From NCBI RefSeq assembly GCF_022965805.1, contig NC_133115.1, forward strand, positions 30,743,321 to 30,807,320: a DNA stretch of 64,000 nucleotides, read 5' to 3'. This document shows positions 55,368 through 64,000 of this stretch, in pieces (within the stretch, counting starts at the first letter, position 1; each line of letters begins with the position of its first letter). The position numbers were made by a program, and so were the translations under genes. The notes below the pieces were generated by a model. It did no database searches. It was given only the letters and a program-made list of their open reading frames with translations, and had not been told where the DNA came from. The DNA is from Primulina eburnea (Eukaryota > Streptophyta > Magnoliopsida > Lamiales > Gesneriaceae).

Positions 55368-57501
55368 CACTACAAAAAAGCGGGTGGGTTGGCGACGGTT
55401 TTATGATAAACCGTCGATATTGTAGCGACAATTTTTGATAAATCGTCGTCGTATTAGCGACAGTTGTAATAAAATCATTGTCGTATTGAACCAAGAATTA
55501 AAAGTTTTTTGTTTCTTGTTGTACATTTTATAATCCAATTCTGAATATAAAAATATATTATTAGTAAACTACCAAAAGACACCAAGTTAGTGTAACAAAA
55601 ATTATTTATTTCACATTTTTTAATTAAAAAAATATTAAAGTTGTGTAAACCATAGTTTCTTGTTCATCTACTTCAATAATCAAAACCATAGTTTCTTGCT
55701 CATCTAATTCAATAATCAAGTTTAGTGAAAAGAGCTTTCGATTGAGATAATTTTTTTTAATTTGTTTGTGGGTTCTAGGGAAAAGAGTTTGTTACTGTTG
55801 GATGCACAACACACTTACAACATGCATATATTGTTTAACAGATCATCAAATACATTGGAGATTGGCACAGTGTACAAGACGACGATCGATGAATGAGGAT
55901 GCAAGGAGCAAAATGTTCTGGTGTCATGATTTTGTAATATCAGTAATGTTTAATATACTAACTCAATATATTCAAACACACACGCAGAGCGTGTGCCTCG
56001 ACGGCTAGTTATTACTGAGATTTCGTTCTAATTTTGAGATATTGATAGTAAAAAAAATTAGTTAATTATTGGTATTTATAATTCATGACTTTAATAACAA
56101 ATTATTATTTACATGACGTCATAAAAATGGTTAGATTAGCGATGGTCTATGCTACACAGTCACTACAATAGCGACAGGAGACCCTGCTTGTAAAAAAAAT
56201 ATGCTAGAGGCCTGCCCAAGGAAGAAATCACAACCAGGGCCCCCTACCTCTCCTTAGTAGCCTTCGGGCGCAAAAGTTACAAGAATAAAATCCGGTAAAT
56301 TTCTCTTGATGGAGAAATCGAAGAAGCCACAGTAGCGACGGTTTGTGATATTCTGTCGCTAGATTAGCGACGGTTTATAAAATACCGTCGCTATACTAGA
56401 GACGCGATTCTTCGGCGATGGTTTTATATAACTGTCGTTATTCGCGACGGTTATTGAAACCGTCACTACTAACGACGGTTTTAACACCGTCGGTAATAGC
56501 GACGGTTATATTCCATTTGTCACCGTTCTCAATCGGCGACGGTTTTTAGAAACTTTCGCTATTGGCGACCGGTTAACTCAAAACTGTAGCTAATGGCGAC
56601 GGTTTAGAATAAACCCGTCGCTATGTTTCTATTTATACATCCAATTAAAAAAAAATCCCAATTGTTCTTCACGCGATTTTCGCATTTCTTCTCTGGTAGT
56701 AGCGAAACCCTATCAATTTTTTCGCAGTTTCGTTTTTTTTTGTTTTGTACTAACTTTTTTTTTGTATTAATTTCGTAGATTTGATGGTCGGCACAATCTT
56801 CCAGTGTTACGTAGATCTACATATCTTCGCGCACGTCTGGTTTTTAAAGCATTTTCTTTATAGAAATTGTAATATTTAATTTTTGTGTCCTACTTTATTT
56901 ATGAATTATATTGTAGTATTTTATTTATGAATTTTAACATAGTAGATTATTAATTTTGTAAATCATGAATGAGTTTTTTTTGGATAAGATTGAAAACACG
57001 AAGCTACGGTTTATTTAAATATCTTCGCTTAATGTAGCGACAATTTTTAAAAAACCGTTGCTGAAGATAGCGACGGTATTTAAAAACCCGTCGCTATATG
57101 TAGCGACGGCTTTTAAAAACCGTCGCCAAATATAATGACGGTTTTGTGAAAAACTGTCGCTATGTTAACGGTTTTGTGAAAAACTGTTGCTACATATAGC
57201 GACGGTGTATTTAAAACCGTCGCTATATGAAGCGACGCTGTATATAAAACCGTCGCTTTAAGCGAACGACGGTCTCCTTTTCACCGTCGCTTAATTGAGC
57301 GACGATTTGTCTATACCGTCGCGAAATAGCGACAGTGTTCTTCGATGAAATCGTCGCTATGTGGTTACAACTTGAGAAACCGTCGCTATATGAAGGCGAC
57401 GCTAACTCCGGTTACGGACGACTAAACCGTCGCTTCAACCGTCGCCTCACGGTTTTAGCAACGGTTTTGATCGTCGCTAGCCCCGTGATTTTTTTGTATT
57501 G
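55368..57501. mobile_element. Non-autonomous CACTA element, 2134 bp
   Basis: Left end CACTACAAAAAAGCGGG, right end TTTTTTTGTATTG (one change from the ideal TTTTTTTGTAGTG). A perfect 3-bp target duplication TAT flanks it (55365-55367 and 57502-57504). Two dense blocks of GCGACGG/CCGTCGC repeats (56335-56620 and 57010-57480) fill both subterminal regions. The interior shares CAATCTTCCAGTGTTACGTA and CATATCTTCGCGCAC with the element at 48443. A 300-base stretch near 55500-56050 is not shared and may be an insertion or the original left interior. No transposase frame. Confidence 0.85.
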
Positions 57502-57504
57502 TAT

Positions 57505-58127
57505 GAAGATTAACAATAAGTTCATGACATCAAATATATAATTAATTATGTAGGGGTACAAATATAATTATCACGAAACTCATGTGAGACAGTTTTACGA
57601 GTTAATTTTTTGAAACAAATATTCTATTCGGTTCATTCAAGTGTTACTTTTTATTGTAAATATGAACAGAGTTGATCCGTTTCACGAATTAAGATATGTG
57701 AAAATCTCTCACAAGCGACACTCTATAATTGTACAGTTAAAATTAAACCATCCACGAACCAATTGAATTTTAAAAGTATAACCTCACCTTTTTTTTTGGA
57801 ATATAAAACTACCTCTACACTTCTCAACACGTAAATTTGCTTAATTTACAAACCCTTTTTCGCCACTCTCTCAATTCACCTTTCATCAACTGTTATACAC
57901 CTCATTAATTCTTAGGACCAATTATACACCTCATGTTTCAATTAATTTAAATTATAATTTTTTCCAAATAATTTATTATTAATTTTTTCATAAACAATAT
58001 GTTTTAAATCAATATTGTCTTCACATATGCTTTTCTTTATATTTTTTTATGCAAATTACAAAACCCTAAAAAAAATTATTTTTTTTTTAAAAACAGAGAA
58101 CTCAACCAAAAATTCGATGCAAAAATT
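57505..58127. other. Intergenic, AT-rich
   Basis: Contains a diverged relative of the GAGACGGTCTC family at 57580-57720 (CATGTGAGACAGTTTTACGA). No gene recognised. Confidence 0.4.
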
Positions 58128-58240
58128 TGGGTGAGACGGTCTCACAGATTGTATTTTGTGAGACAAATATCTTATTTGGTCATCCATAAAAAAATATTAT
58201 TTTTTATTCTAAGAGTATTACTTTTTATTGTGAATATGGC
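58128..58240 (-). mobile_element. Palindromic GAGACGGTCTC element, truncated
   Basis: Left end GGGTGAGACGGTCTCACAGA is well kept, the core TCTTATTTGGTCATCCAT and TTTATTGTGAATATGG follows, then the element stops abruptly and different sequence starts at about 58240. Confidence 0.75.
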
Positions 58241-58543
58241 TAGTGACGAGGAATTCAGCAAACGGAGGCTTTCAAGCCAGAGTGCGCTATCAAAAACTTT
58301 AGAGACGATAGATAATAAGAATAAGGGAAAGTAGTAGGAGCCGGGTAATGTTACGGCGAGGCCTCACTAGGCTGGGTAGTTAGGTCCTCTCAAAGATTCA
58401 TGAATGCTCGGGTCGATTAGCTGCAGGAAAGGAAGCCCCTGTCCTCGTATGACTCACAGGATTGACTCGTATGATAGATAAAGATTCGTTGGACCTGTGT
58501 CGCAAGAGACCTACTCAAAATTCGAATACCAGACGGATGGGGC
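58241..58543. other. Unrecognised, less AT-rich segment
   Basis: About 300 bases of mixed composition with a short frame (SDEEFSKRRLSSQSALSK). It could be a retroelement fragment or part of the RPC10/11 promoter region. No family recognised. Confidence 0.3.
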
Positions 58544-58669
58544 TTTTATATATTATTAAAATAAAATCAGATAGCGATATTCTCTTTGCTTACCCGGTTC
58601 TCCTCCTCTTCCTCCACCGCCGCCACCGTTGCCACCGCCCTGCCACCCATTTCCCTACCAATAGTAAAG
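58544..58669 (+). promoter_or_regulatory. Possible promoter and first leader exon of RPC10/11
   Basis: A TATA-like TTTTATATATTA (58544-58555) is followed 30-40 bases later by a CT/CCACCG-rich leader-like stretch that ends at a donor AGTAAAG/GTACTATG (58669/58670). An acceptor such as ACATCAG near 60910 would join it to the coding start at 60934. This is inferred from composition only. Confidence 0.35.
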
Positions 58670-60933
58670 GTACTATGTGTGCTTTTTGTCTTCTTTAGTG
58701 GAGCGATGGATAAAGTATTGGTTTTTACCTTTGGACTGAATTATGTAAAGGTGTTAATCTTAATTTTGACAAGATTGCCATGACCTCCTAAGACCCAATT
58801 ATGCTAAACGTTCGATCCGTCGTTGTTTTCTATCCAAAAAAAGAAAGAAAGGAACGGGTGTTGTTTCGCGACTTCCTATTTATGAATTCTATTGGAGCTG
58901 TTTGAGTGTCGTTTGGTTAATGCTCGGGTATTTGTTTATGGTTTAAATGAGTTCTTCCTATTACCATAATGCAAATTTATTTTTCCTTATGCTTGTTTTT
59001 AAGATTTACATGGTTCACAATATAGGTTCATGTCTATTTAAATTTTAATCTTAAACTTGTCTGTGCTGTATCGACTGGTTTCATAATTATTTACTAAATT
59101 ACTTGCTAGTCTTGTGAGTTGATAATTATTATGACGAGATTTTCGCTATATAGGAAACGATCCTGCCCTGAGGAATCAGATTTAATAACTAGTGTTCTTG
59201 TATGATTTTTAATAAAACGTACCTCTTTGTTTTTAATGAATAAGTAAGCAAAATCTCGTGCTCAAGCTTTGTTTTTTCCGCTTAAATTTAGGTTAATCTG
59301 TTACTTTTCGTGTATAGCTTGTTATTATTCTGAGACAGTCAAATTTTTTTTGCTGGGGCTCGCATATGCTTTCCCACTTTTTAAAATTGAAGAAGAGTTC
59401 TTTCAAAATATACTAGAAAAGTTCTGATGCTGGTTTTTATACCTGTTACGATGATGCGATCATGGAATTACAGATTGATTACATATATTTTTGTTATTTT
59501 TTAAATATATTTAGGCATTATTGGTCTGTTAGATGGCTAATAGTGCCTATAATCCATCTACCCTTTTTCTTCTCTGTATTTTTTGTTGTTGTCTAAATTT
59601 ATGGAGTCGACACTTACTTGAAGAGTGTATTCGATCATTTAGGATCTCAGTTTCTTAATGTTTTGATTTTTGAACATGATATCAGAATTCTATGAGTCGT
59701 TAGACATTTTTCCATTTGAAATTTGTAGCAGTTAATAGCATTTTGCTCAAGTTTCCTGGCCTCAAATTGATTGTCAAAACCTCGGTGGTCATGAGTTCAA
59801 ATTCCACCAGTTGCGTGAGATGTTTAGTTATTAGGCTAGGTTTAGGTAAATCATCCATCCACTGCATAAAAAAAATTAATTAATTTTGAACTCAGGATGA
59901 ATAGGTCAAGTAATTTCTCACGCACCTGTTCAATCGCATGTGGAACACCTTAAATCTTGTCAAGTATTTTGGACATGGAAGTTGATACGTGGAACCCTTT
60001 TGAAACTCAAACCTGTCCCAAACCTAATTCATCTACATCCATTCATCTCTCGCAACTCTTCTCGTTCGCAAGCACGGATCCATACATAATATTGTAAAAA
60101 AGTTCCAAGGTTTTCTGGGTTGCGTGCCGTGTCCGGAATCGGATCTGAATTCGGTGGTACATGTTCGGATTAAATTTGTGTTTGTGCATGCATGAATTTT
60201 TCTGGCGACTTTTTTTCGATTATATATGAAATTTATTATGTTTTTCTGTTACGATTATTGCATTGGGTTTGAATGATGAGACTGATTTTTTGGATAATTT
60301 CGGTAATCGGGGGAAGTTTTATACTCAACTTGAGGATTAATTGATGTGTTTTTGAAAAGAATTGAGGGAAAGATTCCCATGGCTTGTATTTGGCCGTGTC
60401 TATTTGATCAATCGTCCTACCGAATGGAAAATGGGCTGAAATGTCGAACATTACAATTGGGATTCTGGTGCAAGTTCTAGGTTTAGTATCAGAAGTTTAA
60501 AAGATACCGTTAGTACTCTAACCTTGTCGTGCTGCTTGGATTATCCAACACCCTAGATAATCTATTTGTTATAGGATTCTTGTTTAAAAATTCAAGAGAT
60601 ATATCAATGCCCGAATATTACCTGAATCTGAAAAACTTTGTAGAGGATCGATTTATTTGCCTGAGTTTGATGCAAAGAATTTGTTTAGTTCAGAGTGTTG
60701 GTTATCTTAAGGGAGAAGTAATTAAACTCTTTAGTTCTCCAAGAGGGTCAAGAATTGAAATTGTGGACAAATGTCCATGCATCATCTAGATCTGATTCTT
60801 TATGGTTAAGGGTTGAAGGACATGGTTCCGTGCTTTTCTATGTTAGAAGGCTTTATCTCTTTCAACTCTACAAGAATATAATTATATTTTGACAAAAAGT
60901 TACAACATCAGCAGTAGTCTGAATATTGAACCG
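58670..60933 (+). other. Probable leader intron and upstream region of RPC10/11
   Basis: T-rich intron-like sequence. At 59745-59885 is a possible SINE: AGTTCAAATTCCACC resembles an RNA polymerase III B box and the segment ends in an A-rich tail. No coding gene was found, only short frames. Confidence 0.35.
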
Positions 60934-61590
60934 ATGGAGTTCTGCCCAACATGTGCGAATATGCTGCTTTATGAGTTGCCTCACATGGAACGGCCAGCCA
61001 GATTCTTCTGCCCAACATGTCCTTATATATGTCAAATAGAGAACAAGGTAATTTGCTTGGCCATCTGTAATGTACTTTCCTGTTCTTTTCTTTTGTATTA
61101 ATGGGTACATGCGCGGATTTCTGTTTAACAGGTTAAGATAAAGAGACACCTTCGCTTGGCTAAGAGGCCAATCGATCCCATTTTCTCCAAAGACGATAAC
61201 AAGAGTTTCAACACCACCTCAGGTCTCTATTCCTTTCGGTTTTGCTATCTCTATGTTTTTTGTGTGTGATTTTCCATCTAGGACATTAACCACCTTCCTA
61301 GATCAGGGCCTTGCGCTTTATAGGGTAAAAATGCAACACATTCGATGAAAATGCAACACATTCGACTTCTGCTGCTATTTTATTTTAATTTTTTGACGCA
61401 TTTCTGCTGCTACTTTTGATTGATCTTGTGAATGATTTTGTTTACATTTGTTCATTGTGCAGCGGTTGCCTGCCCAGAATGCAATCACAAGGAAGCTTAT
61501 TTCACCCAAGTGCAAACCAGGTCAGCTGATGAACCAATGACCTTATTTTACAACTGCAAGAAATGCAATCACACTTGGAGGGAAGACTAG
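60934..61590 (+). CDS. DNA-directed RNA polymerase III subunit RPC10/RPC11
   Basis: Small zinc-ribbon subunit of RNA polymerase III (POLR3K in animals, Rpc11 in yeast), needed for transcript cleavage, termination and reinitiation on tRNA and 5S genes. Exons 60934-61047, 61132-61222 and 61463-61590 join in phase to 110 residues. The N-terminal zinc ribbon has CPTC (Cys4, Cys7) and CPTC (Cys26, Cys29). The C-terminal TFIIS-like ribbon has CPEC (Cys72, Cys75), the catalytic-loop signature RSADEPMT with Asp91-Glu92, and CKKC (Cys100, Cys103) in YNCKKCNHTWRED. All eight zinc ligands and the acidic pair are present, so the protein should be functional. The ATG at 60934 is directly before the first conserved FCPTC. 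Length fits the family (about 106-110). Confidence 0.96.
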
Positions 61591-63240
61591 ACTAGTGCTT
61601 TCATTTTCACATTGCATCAGCTGTCATATTCAATATTAGGGGGACTTCAATGGGTATTACTCTCCAAAAGTTCGATTTTATGTTTGGTCTTGTTCGGGAA
61701 AACAAAGTTAACACATTATTTGATCATCTTATTATAAATTTGTTTTTAGGATGAGATAAAAAAAATTGTTTTGTTTTGTTTTTGGTAATGAAATGGAAGG
61801 TCGAATCTTAATTTTCAGATCAGTCTTTTTGGGGAAAAAAAAGGTAATATATTCAATGAAAAATGCAGTACATATTAATGAGAACAAATGAATTTGTCCG
61901 GGTTTTTTAAAACTAATTATTGATGATGCCTATATTTTAACTCAATCAAATATGTATGGAATGAATAATTTTTTTGTGCTATGTTAGTACCAAAATCTAT
62001 CTCCCAAATACACAATAAATTATTAATTGTCCATCGCAAATGAAGAACATATGTGTCCTAGTAAATATTTGTATTTTTTGACAGTTTTTTCATTGTTTTT
62101 TACATTGAAAAATGCTAACATGGTATCGAAAAATTCTAACGTGACATTGTATAAATCAGTAGTTTCTTTTGTCATGTCAGCAATTAAACCAAAATAATTA
62201 AAAATTAAAAAAAATTGAAAATTTAGTGGATTAAAACATATAATCGGACAAGTGAGTGGACAAAAAAAATTATTTTCTTTATATTGATGTAAGAGAGTTT
62301 TTGCAATATCTAAAAAATAATTTTTTTTTTTAGCCAAAAATGAAGACTTACTGGAAAAAATTCGCTTTTTTTAAAAAAAAATTTATTTTTCACTGAAAAT
62401 GAAGAATTACAAATACCCTAGTCAAATTAAATATTACATAGTTTAGATAGATCATAAAATAGCTTAGGAATGGCTGAATCTGTTATTTCTGGCTTTATAT
62501 TATCTTGGTTCTTTTTAATTTTATAATATGGTTATGTATGTCTATTCCTGATTGGATGGGCCCGAGAAGCTGAATAAATGGACTATATGGAACTTGAATT
62601 TTAGGAAAAAAATATATGTAAAGATTCAAATACTTTTATATTTTGATAATCTCCTGGTTGATATGTTTTTGAGCGAATTTAGTGTGGTTGATACGAGGAT
62701 TATTCAACACTCATCGTATATAATGGTATATAATTAATCATACCAAACAAAAGATGTAATATTGAATGAAGTGAAATCATGCTAAAAGCATTCAACAAAG
62801 TTGGTGCCTTTGCTTATCTTGCAGCTTTTATTTGCTGTTCTTTTCATTATACAAGTCTTCCATGTTGCTTTGGTTTAGAAACTTGCTCATGGATTTGTTC
62901 AAATTTTGTAATCTGGTAATCAAACGCTGATTTAGTTTAGTGTACGTTGTATAAGTTAGCTCGTAAAACTGTTAGACTAGATGTCATGTAAGCCAACGAT
63001 TGACTAAGAAATTTATTGACTCAGTTGTGATAAATTATCTTTATTTTAATATAATTTATATTTATTTTAATATAATTTATATTTCATAGTTTCGTTTTAC
63101 TTTATATGTATACACATGCAATCAACATGGTTAAAGACTTTGATTATACTTTAATACAAATAAATCGTATTTCGATCTTTAAACTCATTTGTAAGCACTG
63201 TATATTTTAAATTCGTTGTTGGTCGATTCGGCCACCTGAA
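61591..63240. other. Intergenic, AT-rich
   Basis: Downstream flank of RPC10/11. No gene or defined repeat recognised; a short direct repeat ATTTTAATATAATTTATATTT occurs near 63040-63080. Confidence 0.4.
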
Positions 63241-64000
63241 AACAAGGATAAAGACAGCTTGAGCCTGAGACTAACATCTGTGATATGTTGTGTATCGTGT
63301 TTTATGGTAAGGGCATGTAGATGTCCAATAATGCAGATAGATAATCATATATGATTGTATCCTCTCTCAGACTTTCCAAGTGGTTATCGTTCATCGAGAG
63401 GAAAAATATTTGGTTATGATTGTACATAATTAGTCCTTATGATCCGAGACAACTCCAAGACTCTACATACTAGGATTGTGCTCTGACTCGTTTATCGACT
63501 CCACGAGAGTCACGAGGTGGCGAGGTTGGGTGCAATTGCGACATGTGTAGGAGCTGGTGCATTGTAGTCGGGAATTCACCGCTCGGTGATCTATGGATAT
63601 CCTATGCGATCTAACGAAATAGTAGTGCATGAAATCTCTGGCAGAGTATAGAATGTACATTAGGGACAAGAGTTCTCTAACTGTGCATGGAATGACACAA
63701 TGAATATTTCATGAATGTATCGCATAGCTGTCGAATCTAATATACAACCCTCGACAAACCAATGGTTGCAGATTCGACTGCGATATATAAGATGAAGTGA
63801 CCATACTGTACTTAGTCATAACCGATTGGTTCTTGCAGGCACTATCAGTGATACTTATAGAATTATGAGGCAATGCTACTATACGTTCTTACCATGATTA
63901 AATGGGTTTAATTAGAAATGATTTCTGACTTTCTTGTGATCAAATGTTGGTATATAGAATTAGACAAATTAGTGTAAACCCGAATAAAGTAAAATTTCCT
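63240..64000. repeat. Retroelement-like sequence running off the window
   Basis: Blocks such as GACTCGTTTATCGACTCCAC, GAGTCACGAGGTGGCGAGGT, ATTCACCGCTCGGTGATCT, AACCAATGGTTGCAGATTCG and GAGGCAATGCTACTATACG look like the untranslated internal region of a repetitive LTR element that I recall as common in lamiid genomes. No LTR ends or proteins are visible within the window. Confidence 0.4.

Noticed and set aside
58131..58334. 67-residue frame with SDEEFSKRRLSSQSALSK.
   Set aside because: Its first half is a truncated palindromic element; the rest matches no family I know and is too short to support as a gene.

Overview
This is a nuclear window from a flowering plant, very probably a eudicot. 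Genes are split by GT-AG introns, the background is AT-rich, and intergenic space is packed with plant transposon families (Ty3/gypsy and Copia LTR elements, hAT, CACTA, small palindromic elements). The mix resembles asterids of the Lamiales type; that placement is an impression. There is one 100-N assembly gap (3583-3682). No operons, CRISPR arrays, tRNA or rRNA genes were seen. The genes are ordinary single-copy housekeeping or family genes with no evident functional link, separated by repeats.

Genes, left to right: an aluminium-activated malate transporter (minus strand, 3' end outside the window, with a one-base frameshift in exon 4); a mitochondrial Rho GTPase (Miro, plus, 14 coding exons over about 11.6 kb, 647 aa reconstructed); a GUX-type xylan glucuronosyltransferase (plus, 2 exons, 547 aa); COG4 of the Golgi tethering complex (minus, 2 exons, 740 aa); a BCS1-like AAA-ATPase (plus, single exon, 470 aa, with an altered Walker B motif); a small single-EF-hand protein of the KIC/PBP1 type (minus, 119 aa, with a visible TATA box); and the RNA polymerase III subunit RPC10/RPC11 (plus, 3 coding exons, 110 aa).

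Mobile DNA: 34940-42364 is a young, structurally complete LTR element (two 608-bp LTRs differing at two positions, perfect AATTT target duplication). It keeps gag and protease but has no visible reverse transcriptase, RNase H or integrase. Its interior holds a diverged tandem duplication studded with about a dozen short GTGGCC...GGCC palindromes and a possible captured host-gene fragment. At 53033-55037 is an older, small LTR element whose interior is an extreme G-rich tract. Two CACTA elements with GCGACGG subterminal repeats (48443-49243 and 55368-57501) and a perfect-TSD hAT element filled with TACCGA repeats (51038-51457) are clearly delimited. A short palindromic element with GTGAGACGGTCTCAC ends occurs at least eight times, plus diverged relatives.

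Layout: 1-1881 ALMT; 1882-12000 repeats and gap; 12000-24360 Miro; 24989-26959 GUX; 26960-28188 intergenic; 28189-31382 COG4; 31383-34939 intergenic with a dead Copia gag; 34940-42364 LTR element; 43296-44708 AAA-ATPase; 44709-50058 repeats; 50059-50418 EF-hand gene; 50419-58500 repeats; 58570-61590 RPC10/11; 61591-64000 intergenic and retroelement-like sequence. Exon boundaries were placed by eye from GT/AG sites, reading-frame continuity and remembered family sequences.
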